The notes under the pieces are model-generated. The model saw only the letters and a program-made list of their open reading frames with translations. It was not told where the DNA came from and made no database searches. Positions 1-9,931 of a stretch of DNA of 64,000 bases are shown here, one piece after another (position 1 is the first letter of the stretch; every line of letters starts with the position of its first letter). Made by a program: the position numbers and the translations under genes. The stretch lies in NCBI RefSeq assembly GCF_042683685.1, contig NZ_JBHUOP010000004.1, positions 1 through 64,000 on the forward strand, given 5' to 3'. The DNA comes from Timonella corticicola (GTDB lineage: Bacteria > Actinomycetota > Actinomycetes > Actinomycetales > Cellulomonadaceae).

Positions 1-463
1 TTTATATGGGGGCCTTCTTCTTTGTAGGCGGGGCTCTGCTTCCCTCTTTTTTCGTGTGAGGCTCTGAGGGCTTTTTTGTGTCCCGCATGCCAGGATGGTG
101 GGGGCACCCGCGTGGACGTCAGGGGTGGCCTCGCGGGTTCGGGCTCGCGTGTGTGTGGTGTGGAACCACAACCCCGTGGCCTGTGCGTGGGGCACGTCTT
201 TTTTGTGCGGTGTGGAGCGGGGTTATGGGTATCTTCGATACCACTCAGACAGCGTCCACTGGCCACGTGGGTATAAACACCTCATCAACACGTCCCCAGA
301 AGTGGATTTGTTACAGGCATCAACGTATCGACATGCGTTTACATCGATTTCTCCTACCACGGGTTGATGTGACCCTGTATTTTTAGTCAGCGTAGTGCTA
401 CTTTATGCTGAAATATCGGGTTTTCCCTTCCTGATCCGCTTCGAGAGGAATACGGTGGAAACC
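1..463. other. Intergenic region without a supported gene
   Basis: I see no convincing gene here. Several overlapping short reading frames exist, but they lack a ribosome site and have low-complexity GT-rich translations. Three runs of six T occur at 47-52, 72-77 and 199-204, and a small hairpin with arms TGTGGT/ACCACA lies at 154-170. These may belong to termination of an operon left of the window, but none is preceded by a strong stem. The promoter of the gene starting at 464 should lie in the A/T-richer part after about 230; I could not fix its boxes. Confidence 0.5.
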
Positions 464-928
464 ATGAGCACAATACACGCAGTCGAATCGCGTCAGCAGT
501 CGGTGGGGTCAACACGCTTCCGCACCCGTCTGACCGGACTCCTGTATCTTGCCGGAAGTTTGATATATCTTACGGTGTTTGCGGTCAAATTCGCCTCGCG
601 CGAGCTTGAGGATCACGGCTTCTTGGAGGCTACCTCTCTTCTGCTCGTTTCGATCGCGGCTCTTGCACTGTTGCTCGTTCGTCTGTTCCAGGACCCTGCT
701 GCGCCAAGCTCATCGCCTGGTTTCGTGGTATCTACTCGGCGTTCACGGATCCTGCTACGTACTTTGGCGGTCCTTCACGTCATTGCAGCGGCCATTTTCG
801 CGAGTAGTGCACAGCCGCTGCTGAGCATTGCCATGCTGGTACTTGGTGTGCTGCTTGCGATTAACACCCTGCGCAGTCCACTGCCATATCTTTACAATCG
901 TTTCTTTCGTGCAGAGGCTCGCCGGTGA
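464..928 (+). CDS. Small integral membrane protein, function unknown
   Basis: A 154-residue protein with about four hydrophobic segments: residues around 24-42 (LYLAGSLIYLTVFAVKF), 52-70, 100-118 and 120-135. It ends in a basic tail (FRAEARR), as expected for a multi-pass membrane protein. The ATG at 464 is preferred over an upstream in-frame ATG at 395 because a purine-rich GAGAGGAA (443-450) and GGTGGAA (454-460) precede it and the extra 23 residues look non-coding. The next gene, a DUF6350-type membrane protein, starts about 40 bp downstream on the same strand, so the two may be cotranscribed. I do not recognise the family. Confidence 0.65.
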   Translation: MSTIHAVESRQQSVGSTRFRTRLTGLLYLAGSLIYLTVFAVKFASRELEDHGFLEATSLLLVSIAALALLLVRLFQDPAAPSSSPGFVVSTRRSRILLRTLAVLHVIAAAIFASSAQPLLSIAMLVLGVLLAINTLRSPLPYLYNRFFRAEARR

Positions 929-968
929 TATTCCAGTGTGCTGAGTGGTAGCACGAGACAATAGAGGG

Positions 969-2285
969 ATGGAGTCGTCAAAGTATCAGCCTGCGGGTGC
1001 GGACAAGCGACGCGGTGAGAAGCGTGTCATCTTGGATCGTTCGTCGGTGCGTGAGGCGCTGACAACCCCAGACTCCATTGATGGTGGTAATCCACTGTTC
1101 TCGGGGCTGTTGGCTGGTTTTCAGGCAGTTGTCTTCGGCCTGCTCCTTGTCGTGGTTCCCGTTTTGACTACCGCAGTTATCTCGACAACGTTGGTGGACC
1201 AGGACTTTCATTTCGGTTCCACACTGATTGTGGGCTTGAAGTTGTGGATATTATCCTCAGGCGGCGATATCGCGCTTGACGGGCAACTGGTCTCCTTGGT
1301 TCCACTGGGTATCACAGTTCTTCTGTATCTCCTTGCCGTGGTTTCAGTGCGGCGCACCCTTCAGGCCACTCTGTCCGCTGCCGGTGTCTATGTCGCGACG
1401 TTTACTGCGTTGGTATCGCTTGTGACTGCGGTGCTGGGGGAGTCAGTACACGGGGTGTTGCGTGTCCTGGTGACAAGTATCGCGGTGGGGTTGCTGTCGG
1501 CTTACGCCGCGTTTAGGAAGCGACCGGATGCCAGTGGCGTGTTGGCGCAACTTCGGTTTGCCGTGGCGGCTCTACCTGGTTGGCTTCGTCCGGTTTTGGG
1601 CGGGGCTGCTGTGATGGTTGCGGCGGTGTTTGTGTTTGCAAGCTTTGTGGCACTCACGTGGCTGATGTTGGGGCGCGAGTCGATGGGCTCCATTCTGGCG
1701 CAGTGGTCGCTCGACGGGTTCAGCGGTGTCGCGTTGGGAATCACTCAGTTGGTGGTTCTACCGAACCTTGTTGTATGGGCCGCGTCGTGGCTGACTGGTG
1801 CGGGCTTTCAGATCGGGGTGGACACCGTGGTCTCTCCCCATGAGGTTGTTCTTGGCCCTCTCCCGAATCTGCCGCTGTTGGGTGCCCTCCCGCAGTCTGC
1901 CGCGCCGCAGTCGTTTCCGCTCTTGTTTGCGGCGTTGATCGTTGTCTGCGGTGTGTTGGGTGGTGTTTACCTGGCTCGCGTTGACGGGGAACTGCGCTGG
2001 TGGGCTTTCTTGATCACGCCGGGTGTCGCCTCGGTTGCGGCGGTTTTTGGTTTGGGGCTGCTCTTTTGGTTGGCCTCGGGACAGATCGGTGGAGGGCCTA
2101 ACCTCGTCTTTGGCGTTGTTGGCGTGCGAGCAGTTCTCTTGAGTGCCGCTTGGCTGGTCACGGGGGCTTTGGTCGGATTCGTTCTGGCACGGCCAGAGCC
2201 GCGCAGGTTTGCCCGAGAGAAGCTCCGTTCCGGTGAATCGGAATATGCCGTGGCTTCTCAGAGTGACGACGAACCGGGTCCGTAG
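969..2285 (+). CDS. DUF6350-type polytopic membrane protein
   Basis: A 438-residue protein with a charged N-terminus of about 45 residues, then roughly eight or nine hydrophobic helices and an acidic C-terminal tail (SQSDDEPGP). Actinobacterial DUF6350 proteins have this architecture and commonly lie just upstream of purN and purH, as here. Function is not established; a role near the cell envelope or division is sometimes suggested for neighbours of this family, and I do not assert it. The start is uncertain: ATG 969 lacks a well-spaced ribosome site, and an in-frame GTG at 945 would add eight residues. Assignment rests on topology and context, not on a catalytic motif. Confidence 0.75.
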   Translation: MESSKYQPAGADKRRGEKRVILDRSSVREALTTPDSIDGGNPLFSGLLAGFQAVVFGLLLVVVPVLTTAVISTTLVDQDFHFGSTLIVGLKLWILSSGGDIALDGQLVSLVPLGITVLLYLLAVVSVRRTLQATLSAAGVYVATFTALVSLVTAVLGESVHGVLRVLVTSIAVGLLSAYAAFRKRPDASGVLAQLRFAVAALPGWLRPVLGGAAVMVAAVFVFASFVALTWLMLGRESMGSILAQWSLDGFSGVALGITQLVVLPNLVVWAASWLTGAGFQIGVDTVVSPHEVVLGPLPNLPLLGALPQSAAPQSFPLLFAALIVVCGVLGGVYLARVDGELRWWAFLITPGVASVAAVFGLGLLFWLASGQIGGGPNLVFGVVGVRAVLLSAAWLVTGALVGFVLARPEPRRFAREKLRSGESEYAVASQSDDEPGP

Positions 2286-2404
2286 AGTTTTCGCGGACAC
2301 TGCGTTCTGTGATCGTCTTGTATGCGGTTCCCAGGTCTATGGTCGATCCAGGTGAGTTCTTGTGCGATCGTAACTTTGATACCCAGTGGTCGGACCGACC
2401 TCTC

Positions 2405-2842
2405 TCACCGTGTGATCTGCGGGAGAAGGTCGGTCAGCGACTCACGGTAGTCATTGACGCATACGCTGCGCGCTTGGTGTGTCACTGCTTCGGACATGCA
2501 TTGTTGGAGTTGCATGTCAGCGTTCCACCTTATGAACGTTGACGATAGTAGGAGCGCGATGATTAACGATGCTCCAGTGCCGATCCCAAGCGCCGCGAAC
2601 TGCATGCCGTGTGCCTGCCTTGATTCCCAGTGCTTCACGATCGTGTGTCCACCGACTCCGATTGCCCACAGGGTCATGGCGAGCGCCGTCATGCGAACGG
2701 GTAGGGGCAGATAGGTGAGGACGAGTGCCGCACTGAGGAGCACCGCGAACTGGAAACATCCACGATTGATGGCGTCGGCTGGGGATTGTCGTGTGGGTGG
2801 AGTCGTTGGAGGCTGTGGAGAGGACGGTGGCGGCAGGGACAT
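2405..2842 (-). CDS. Small membrane protein, function unknown
   Basis: A 145-residue protein beginning with a Pro/Ser/Thr-rich cytoplasmic stretch (residues 1-23). Three hydrophobic segments follow, at about 29-47, 50-66 and 82-100, then a polar C-terminal domain with two cysteines (QQCMSEA, RSVCVND). It is transcribed against its neighbours, converging on the DUF6350 gene and diverging from purN. The ATG at 2842 is the only good start. The hydrophobic pattern and the uninterrupted frame support it as real, but I do not recognise a family. No clear terminator separates it from the DUF6350 gene; a small GGTCGG/CCGACC hairpin lies at 2388-2400. Confidence 0.6.
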   Translation of the reverse strand: MSLPPPSSPQPPTTPPTRQSPADAINRGCFQFAVLLSAALVLTYLPLPVRMTALAMTLWAIGVGGHTIVKHWESRQAHGMQFAALGIGTGASLIIALLLSSTFIRWNADMQLQQCMSEAVTHQARSVCVNDYRESLTDLLPQITR

Positions 2843-2980
2843 GCCTTATATTGTGCACCCTGGCTGCCTCTCGACTCGAATTGACCATTTGGTGGCTGGG
2901 ATCGGTTGAGGTGATACGTCTATTGCTAGTGTTATCCGGTAAAACTTCGAGATATTGTTATTGCTTGCCAAGGAGTCCAT

Positions 2981-3649
2981 GTGCCACGCACCCCATCAGG
3001 TCATGACGTGCCCACTACCGGAGGTAGTTTGTCGTCCGCACGGAAGGTCGTGGTGCTTGCGTCCGGCGGCGGGTCTAATCTTGCCGCACTGCTGGCTGCA
3101 CACGACAAGGAATGGTTCGGTGGTCGGATCGTCGCGGTCATTACGGATAACCCTGCCGCGGGAGCGATCAATATCGCGCATGATGCGGGTATCGCCTGTG
3201 CTGTCGTGGACCCGAGAGATTCTGAGTCTCGTGCCGAGTGGGATCGTGCTCTCGCCGAAACGGTTGCTGTCTTTGGACCAGATCTTGTCGTGAGCGCAGG
3301 GTTCATGCGGATCTTGGGACCGCACTTCTTGAAGGCTTTTGGTGGGAGTACGATCAACACCCACCCCGCGCTGCTTCCCGCATTTCCGGGCGCTCACGGC
3401 GTTCGAGACGCGATGGCGCACGGAGTCAAGGTTACTGGCTGTACCGTGCATTTCGTCGATGAGGGTGTGGACACCGGACCTATCATCGCGCAGGCCGCGG
3501 TAGCGATCCAGGACGACGACACGCAGGAGACTCTGCACGAGCGCATCAAGGTTGAGGAGCGCCGGTTACTCGTGGAATGGGTGAGCAAACTGTTGCGCCG
3601 TGGTTACACGGTCGAGGGGCGCACGGTGAGGCTTGGCGAGGCAGGGTAG
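2981..3649 (+). CDS. purN: Phosphoribosylglycinamide formyltransferase (GART)
   Basis: Transfers the formyl group of 10-formyltetrahydrofolate to GAR, the third step of purine synthesis, in the cytoplasm. The 222-residue protein has the Rossmann-like nucleotide loop ASGGGSNL near residue 27. The catalytic Asn and His are in INTHPALLPAFPG (about 125-137), and the third catalytic residue is the Asp of VDEGVDTGPI. About 20 N-terminal residues precede the core, slightly longer than usual. The GTG start at 2981 is fixed by AAGGAGT at 2970-2976. purH follows on the same strand but has its own promoter and riboswitch, so the two genes may be regulated separately. Confidence 0.97.
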   Translation: MPRTPSGHDVPTTGGSLSSARKVVVLASGGGSNLAALLAAHDKEWFGGRIVAVITDNPAAGAINIAHDAGIACAVVDPRDSESRAEWDRALAETVAVFGPDLVVSAGFMRILGPHFLKAFGGSTINTHPALLPAFPGAHGVRDAMAHGVKVTGCTVHFVDEGVDTGPIIAQAAVAIQDDDTQETLHERIKVEERRLLVEWVSKLLRRGYTVEGRTVRLGEAG

Positions 3650-3706
3650 ATAGCGCGTCAGTGGCCAAACCGAATGGGCCCGACCCAGATCACAGGCGGC
3701 GGCCTG

Positions 3707-3733
3707 TTGGATGTTGGATGCCACGGTTACTAT
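3707..3733 (+). promoter_or_regulatory. Putative purH promoter
   Basis: A good -10 box TACTAT lies at 3728-3733. TTGGAT at 3707-3712 is a possible but closely spaced -35 box. Transcription would begin near 3740, exactly where the first stem of the ZTP aptamer begins, which supports the assignment. Confidence 0.5.
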
Positions 3734-3737
3734 AGAA

Positions 3738-3818
3738 GCGGTCGCAACTGGCGAGGGTGGAGCACCACCGGGGAGCGATCGACTATTGACCCCGTTGTAG
3801 CGCCGTCCGCCTGGGCGT
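3738..3818 (+). ncRNA. ZTP (pfl) riboswitch aptamer upstream of purH
   Basis: The stretch matches the ZTP/ZMP-sensing pfl RNA. Stem P1 pairs GGTCG (3740-3744) with CGATC (3776-3780). The conserved AACTGGCG follows at 3746-3753. An inner hairpin pairs GGTGG (3756-3760) with CCACC (3765-3769), then comes CGGGGAGCGA. The diagnostic 3' segment CCGCCTGGGC is at 3807-3816. PurH consumes ZMP (AICAR), so the ligand reports on the reaction this gene catalyses. It is followed by a terminator hairpin, giving transcriptional control. Confidence 0.92.
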
Positions 3819-3824
3819 AGGGAA

Positions 3825-3858
3825 GTAGCGGAGAGATGTCCGCTACCTGATTCTTTTC
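3825..3858 (+). terminator. Riboswitch expression-platform terminator
   Basis: A perfect 8-bp stem, GTAGCGGA (3825-3832) with TCCGCTAC (3839-3846), is followed by the T-rich CTGATTCTTTTC. It begins seven bases after the end of the aptamer's conserved segment. Its position implies that ligand binding prevents this terminator from forming and lets purH be transcribed, the usual logic of ZTP switches. Confidence 0.8.
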
Positions 3859-3881
3859 AGATGCTACGACAGGAGAACCAC

Positions 3882-5504
<1,623 letters not shown>

Positions 5505-5546
5505 GACACGGGGATCGCCGAGGAACAGCCTCGGTAGTTGAACACG

Positions 5547-5591
5547 ACGGCGTGGAACAGACGAGCAGTTCGTCTGTCCCACGCCGTTTTG
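5547..5591. terminator. Long hairpin terminator after purH
   Basis: The arms at about 5547-5564 and 5570-5587 are nearly perfectly complementary and end in GTTTTG. The element lies between two convergent genes and can serve both purH and the reductase gene on the other strand. Confidence 0.85.
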
Positions 5592-5689
5592 TGTCTCAGG
5601 AGCCGCGATTGAGGTGAACGATGATTTGGCCGGTCCCCGCAGTCAGTCCTGTATGCGGTGAGTGAACGGCGGAGAGACGGAGTTCTCCT

Positions 5690-7318
5690 CTAGAGATTCT
5701 TGAGCGGTAGAGACAGATCACTGGCGTTACCGGCTGCAATGCTGAACGGGCCGTTGGCGGTGAGTTTGCGTGCCTGGCTTGCGTCGCGTGGCGCATCGAC
5801 GGTGAACACGGCCTCCACGAGCCACCGCTCCGCATGGCCGGCTACCGCGCCGGTGGTCTGCGCTGAGTCGGTTTCGGAAACACTCGGGGGAGCGTCGTCG
5901 GGCCGTACATACAACGCGGTCCACGACCCGTCCGGGTAATCGCGGAAAATGACCTCGTCGTGGTCAAGATCCGGTGTGCCGAACAGGTTCACATCATGCC
6001 CGAACTGAGTCGAGAAAACATGCGGCGCCGCAGGCCGGACGGATAGGTCGGAGCCCGTGAGCGCGGCGGCTATTCGCTCGGGATCGTTCAGTGCCACGGC
6101 CCAGTGACCTCCCGTGACGCGCCCGTGTACGGCATCTTCGCGGACAGCACAGTCGCCAACCGCATACAGGTGCATTGGCAGTGCATTGAGGTTCGTGGGC
6201 AGGGCGTTGGTCTCGAGATAAACCTGTCCACGAGGATCGGTGAGCACAGCGCCGTGTGCACTCGTCGCTATGTAGCCGGGGAGCCACGTGGTTGCGGGGC
6301 GCGCGCCGATGGCGCTCACCACCGCTCGCGCCCGTAGTTCGCGTTCGTCTCCGGTGCCATTGACGACGAGTACTCGACTTATCCCATTGGCGTCTGTATC
6401 AACCATGCGGACCTGGGAATCGGTGAGTAGCTCGCCGTGGTTTTCGTGGATCCACTCGGCTATGCGTTCGCCGATCTCAACGCCGAGATGACGTTCTAGA
6501 GGGGCAGAAGAGGCTTCGACCACACACACTGAGAGACCTTGGGCGCGAGCAACGGCTGCGAGTTCAACACCGATCCAACCTGCCCCAACAATCAGCAGAT
6601 CATGAATGTCGCAGGATGCTGCGACAACAGGAGCATCGGGAAGGGATGCGATGCTGTGTTGGTCTAGTGGTCCGCGTGTGTTGGGATGTGAAGCAGGTGC
6701 GAGAGTGACCTGAGATGGGCTAGAAACGCGGGCTGTGAGAATCGACCGGAGCGTGCGGGCGTCGTCCCACGTGTGCAGGGTGAGGGCCTGTTCGAGGGAG
6801 GGAAGGACCACGGGAGCGGCGCCAAGGGCGAGTACTACGGCATCGACAAGATGCTCGGCAGCCTCGGGTTTCACATCGTTGGTTGACCGCGAATCGGTAG
6901 GGGTGCCAGCGTGCGTGAAACTACCGCCAGGCAGCGGCGCATCGCCGCGCTGAGAAGTTGGGGACTCGTCGGAAATTTCGATGTCGTCGCTGAAAGCGGC
7001 GGGCACGGACCCAACTCGCCACCCTGATGGCTGCGGAATCAGCTCCACCACACGACGGCCAAGTAGAACCTGGTCGGCTAGGGTGTGCAGATCCGCATCA
7101 ATATCGGACGACAGGAAGACGGGGGAGTCGTTGTCGAACAGGTGCTTCGACAGTGGTGGGCGGTCATAGGGGGCATGCGATTCGGCACCGATGACGGTGA
7201 TGTGTCCAGTGAATCCATGTCCTCGCAGCGCCTGTGCGGTGCGTAGACCTGCCAGACCTGCCCCGACGATGAGAACCGAACCTATCTGGGAAACCGGTAG
7301 AGTTGAAGCACTAGCCAT
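5690..7318 (-). CDS. FAD-dependent NAD(P)H oxidoreductase, ferredoxin-reductase type
   Basis: A 542-residue two-dinucleotide-domain flavoprotein. The FAD-binding loop GAGLAGLRTA starts near residue 19, followed by APYDRPPLSK, typical of rhodocoxin/putidaredoxin-reductase-like enzymes. A second loop GAGWIGVE binds NAD(P)H, and YAVGDCA closes the FAD site. There is no redox-active CxxC, so electrons probably go to a separate ferredoxin or Rieske partner, none of which is encoded next door. It is longer than the roughly 400-residue family norm because of polar Ser/Pro/Thr-rich insertions at about 115-150 and 205-225. One insertion contains a copy of the repeated 14-bp word. The DUF3017 gene diverges from it 41 bp away. 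The substrate is unknown. Confidence 0.85.
   Translation of the reverse strand: MASASTLPVSQIGSVLIVGAGLAGLRTAQALRGHGFTGHITVIGAESHAPYDRPPLSKHLFDNDSPVFLSSDIDADLHTLADQVLLGRRVVELIPQPSGWRVGSVPAAFSDDIEISDESPTSQRGDAPLPGGSFTHAGTPTDSRSTNDVKPEAAEHLVDAVVLALGAAPVVLPSLEQALTLHTWDDARTLRSILTARVSSPSQVTLAPASHPNTRGPLDQHSIASLPDAPVVAASCDIHDLLIVGAGWIGVELAAVARAQGLSVCVVEASSAPLERHLGVEIGERIAEWIHENHGELLTDSQVRMVDTDANGISRVLVVNGTGDERELRARAVVSAIGARPATTWLPGYIATSAHGAVLTDPRGQVYLETNALPTNLNALPMHLYAVGDCAVREDAVHGRVTGGHWAVALNDPERIAAALTGSDLSVRPAAPHVFSTQFGHDVNLFGTPDLDHDEVIFRDYPDGSWTALYVRPDDAPPSVSETDSAQTTGAVAGHAERWLVEAVFTVDAPRDASQARKLTANGPFSIAAGNASDLSLPLKNL
6963..6976 (+). repeat. Exact copy of 14-bp word GACTCGTCGGMAAT
   Basis: Reads GACTCGTCGGAAAT on the + strand, inside the coding region of the FAD reductase, in a polar insertion (ISDES on the encoded strand). 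Confidence 0.6.
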
Positions 7319-7359
7319 GTACCAAACCTAACGGTTCAACCAGGTAGAAAGAGGCACCT

Positions 7360-7725
7360 GTGACCGAGCAGACTCCTGCGAGCACCCCAACTCATCAGGG
7401 TGAGGACACTGACATCACCCCTGCGGCGGTGTTGGCGACGAGGCGTGCCCTGCGAACCGGACTCATGTGGGTCATGGTCGGGGCAATCATCGCAGGCGTA
7501 GTCGTCACGATCATGACCGGCCCCAAGATCGGTGCGTTCTATTTTGCGCTTCTCATGATCATCGTGGGAACGCTACGTTGGGCACTACCCGGCCAGCCGT
7601 TTGGAATAGCGGCCCGGGAACAAAAGTGGAAGGACATCATCTTCTGCTATGCGGTATCCGCCGGACTCATCATCCTTGCCAGCACCTCCTACGCGCTACG
7701 GTGCACCGAAGGCTTTCTCTGCTGA
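7360..7725 (+). CDS. DUF3017 membrane protein
   Basis: A 121-residue protein with a polar N-terminus of about 28 residues and three hydrophobic helices (about 36-55, 58-75 and 92-110). Between the last two lies the family-typical stretch RWALPGQPFGIAAREQKWKD. Actinobacterial DUF3017 genes are usually found near folD or purH; here the gene sits about 1.9 kb after purH. The GTG start at 7360 is supported by AAAGAGG at 7348-7354. Function is unknown. No strong terminator is visible before icd. Confidence 0.8.
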   Translation: MTEQTPASTPTHQGEDTDITPAAVLATRRALRTGLMWVMVGAIIAGVVVTIMTGPKIGAFYFALLMIIVGTLRWALPGQPFGIAAREQKWKDIIFCYAVSAGLIILASTSYALRCTEGFLC

Positions 7726-7841
7726 CTGACGCGTTCCACGAGGGAACAAAGTAGCGATGCGGAGTAGCCGTCGTGCGAAGCAGACGCCACCGGAGGACAA
7801 GCGGATGCCGTTCCACGGATATCGACACAGTGAAGAAAATA

Positions 7842-7855
7842 TCTTGATGTCAAGA
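7842..7855. promoter_or_regulatory. Palindrome in the icd promoter region
   Basis: TCTTGATGTCAAGA has two perfect 6-bp arms and a 2-bp spacer. It lies about 60 bp before the icd start, where a regulator of isocitrate dehydrogenase could bind. The regulator is not identified. Confidence 0.4.
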
Positions 7856-7913
7856 AATAAGTTAAGGTTGGTCTGAAACGTCAAAACCAATCCCTCACAA
7901 GGAGCGCACCTTC

Positions 7914-9134
7914 ATGGGCAAGATCAAGGTTGTGAACCCGGTCGTTGAACTCGATGGCGACGAGATGACCCGTATCATCTGGCAGTTCATCAAGGACCGT
8001 CTCATTCACCCTTACCTCGACATCGATCTCAAGTACTACGACCTGTCGATCCAGAACCGCGATGCAACCGATGACCAGGTCACCGTTGACGCTGCGAACG
8101 CAATCAAGCAGTACAACGTTGGTGTCAAGTGCGCGACCATCACCCCAGACGAAGCACGTGTTGAGGAATTCGGCCTCAAGAAGATGTGGGTTTCGCCAAA
8201 CGGAACCATCCGTAACATCCTCGGTGGTGTTGTCTTCCGCGAGCCAATCATCATCTCGAACATCCCACGCCTCGTCCCTGGCTGGAACAAGCCAATCATC
8301 ATCGGCCGCCACGCACACGGTGACCAGTACAAGTCCACCAACTTCAAGGTTCCGGGCGCCGGTAAGATCACCATGACCTTCGAACCGGCAGATGGCTCCG
8401 AGCCACAGCAGTTCGAGGTTGTCACCATGCCGCAAGAGGGCGGCGTGGCCATGGGTATGTACAACTTCAACGAGTCCATCAAGGACTTCGCGCGTGCATC
8501 GTTCGCCTACGGTTTGCAGCGCAACTACCCGGTCTACCTGTCCACCAAGAACACGATCCTCAAGGCCTACGACGGCCAGTTCAAGGACCTGTTCCAGGAG
8601 GTGTTCGACAGCGAGTACAAGGAGCAGTTCGATGCCGCGGGTTTGACCTACGAGCACCGTCTCATCGATGACATGGTCGCCTCGGCCATGAAGTGGGAGG
8701 GCGGCTACGTCTGGGCCTGCAAGAACTACGACGGTGACGTCCAGTCCGACACCGTAGCTCAGGGCTTCGGTTCGCTTGGTCTGATGACCTCGGTGCTCAT
8801 GACCCCAGATGGCAAGACCGTTGAGGCTGAAGCCGCACACGGAACCGTGACCCGTCACTACCGTCAGCACCAGCAGGGCAAGCCAACCTCCACCAACCCG
8901 ATTGCCTCGATCTTCGCGTGGACCCGTGGACTCATGCACCGTGGAAAGCTCGACAACACCCCAGCGGTCGTCGAGTTCGCACAGACCCTCGAAGAGGTTG
9001 TCATCAACACCGTTGAGTCCGGCAAGATGACCAAGGACCTCGCACTGCTCATCTCGAAGGACCAGGCATTCCTGACCACCGAAGAGTTCCTCGCCGCAAT
9101 CGACGAGAACCTCTCGGCACGTCTCGGAGCCTGA
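7914..9134 (+). CDS. icd: NADP-dependent isocitrate dehydrogenase
   Basis: Oxidatively decarboxylates isocitrate to 2-oxoglutarate in the TCA cycle. The 406-residue length and the sequence (VVELDGDEMTRIIW at the N-terminus, NGTIRNILGGVVFREPI for isocitrate binding, AAHGTVTRHYRQHQ and GKPTSTNPIASIFAW near the NADP site) place it with the eukaryote-like dimeric NADP-IDHs rather than the 740-residue monomeric enzyme of many actinobacteria. The ATG at 7914 has AAGGAG at 7899-7904. Codon use is strongly C-ended, as in highly expressed genes. A 50-bp perfect palindrome terminates it. Confidence 0.97.
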   Translation: MGKIKVVNPVVELDGDEMTRIIWQFIKDRLIHPYLDIDLKYYDLSIQNRDATDDQVTVDAANAIKQYNVGVKCATITPDEARVEEFGLKKMWVSPNGTIRNILGGVVFREPIIISNIPRLVPGWNKPIIIGRHAHGDQYKSTNFKVPGAGKITMTFEPADGSEPQQFEVVTMPQEGGVAMGMYNFNESIKDFARASFAYGLQRNYPVYLSTKNTILKAYDGQFKDLFQEVFDSEYKEQFDAAGLTYEHRLIDDMVASAMKWEGGYVWACKNYDGDVQSDTVAQGFGSLGLMTSVLMTPDGKTVEAEAAHGTVTRHYRQHQQGKPTSTNPIASIFAWTRGLMHRGKLDNTPAVVEFAQTLEEVVINTVESGKMTKDLALLISKDQAFLTTEEFLAAIDENLSARLGA

Positions 9135-9156
9135 TGACTCAGCGCTGACAACGCGA

Positions 9157-9206
9157 CGTGTGAAGGGCCGCTCCCCAGATATCTGGGGAGCGGCCCTTCA
9201 CACGTT
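9157..9206. terminator. 50-bp perfect palindromic terminator between icd and nirD
   Basis: Each 25-bp half is the exact reverse complement of the other, centred at 9181/9182. Only a weak T stretch follows. It stands between convergent genes and can stop transcription from both. Confidence 0.85.
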
Positions 9207-9219
9207 TATTGAGGTGACC

Positions 9220-9588
9220 CTATACCAGTACGAGAACATGGTCGGCCACGATCGTTACTGGATAGACCTGCAGCGCTGGGGTGTCACCGGAGACACATTC
9301 CCCGGTGTCCAGCCGGAATACTTCCTTGTGCAGCGGGCACGCGATCGTGAGGACCTGAGAGCCATCGACGACCTTGCTGCCAGTGATACCGCGAGACATA
9401 ACGTGGGCACCGGTGGATGGACAGGACTGGGCGGTCGCACACACTGTGTCATCGTCGAAAGCAAAGAGCGCGACCTGGGCGTCACCGATGACGGCTGCCT
9501 CGCCCCAATTTGTCTCAAGTTCTTGACGGGCGCAGACGTCAGACCAGGTGGTGAGGGACTGGACTCGGGTTTCGAGCATGGACGACAT
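9220..9588 (-). CDS. nirD: Nitrite reductase small subunit (NirD-like)
   Basis: Small subunit of assimilatory NADH-nitrite reductase. The 122-residue protein has the Rieske-like fold sequence CPSTGAHVMSRGITGS...CPLHKEVFRLDTGECV. As in other NirD proteins, the first Rieske ligand pair is incomplete (CPS instead of CxH), so it probably carries no Fe-S cluster, although CPLH keeps one ligand pair. ATG 9588 is chosen because GGAAGGA lies just upstream (9594-9600 on the complement); a longer frame to 9663 lacks one. Unusually, it is divergent from nirB rather than directly downstream, and it converges on icd. Confidence 0.88.
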   Translation of the reverse strand: MSSMLETRVQSLTTWSDVCARQELETNWGEAAVIGDAQVALFAFDDDTVCATAQSCPSTGAHVMSRGITGSKVVDGSQVLTIACPLHKEVFRLDTGECVSGDTPALQVYPVTIVADHVLVLV

Positions 9589-9931
9589 GAGGGTCCTTCC
9601 TACGGAAATACTGGCGAATAGTCCCAAGCCTAGGAGCGTGGTGTTTCGTGGGCTGCTCCCCATGGATTTCAGAAACGTAAATCAGTTCTCACGTTTGCGC
9701 ACCCGTGGCATGGCTCTTGATCGAACACAACCTCTCGGGTTGATGCTGCGTGAAAACCCGTAAACACTTGATGACTAGGGGAAATATTGTTTCAACTGTG
9801 TTACGGAAAACTCACAATCGCCGGTTAAGCCGAATTGACGTGGTTTTTCGCTCGAGAAACACCAGAGAAATTGCCGGGTAAAAGCGCTCTCGTAGTCTCG
9901 TACTCAGGTCACGAGAACATCTGGAGGCAAC
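9589..9931. promoter_or_regulatory. Divergent nirD-nirB control region
   Basis: A 343-bp AT-richer region separates the two nitrite reductase genes and must hold both promoters. GTTAC-N6-CTCAC at 9800-9815 resembles, weakly, the half-site spacing of actinobacterial GlnR boxes (GTnAC-N6-GAAAC). A bound HemD-like regulator (encoded at 13445) would be another candidate. I could not fix -10/-35 boxes. Confidence 0.4.

Noticed and set aside
76..386. Three overlapping short open frames at the left edge
   Set aside because: No ribosome site, GT-rich low-complexity translation, and mutual overlap; I treat the stretch as intergenic.
7881..8939. 352-codon minus-strand frame opposite icd
   Set aside because: Shadow of the strongly biased icd codons; no family resemblance.
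9800..9815. GlnR box upstream of nirB
   Set aside because: GTTAC-N6-CTCAC fits only weakly and lacks the second half-site pair, so it is not called as a GlnR site.
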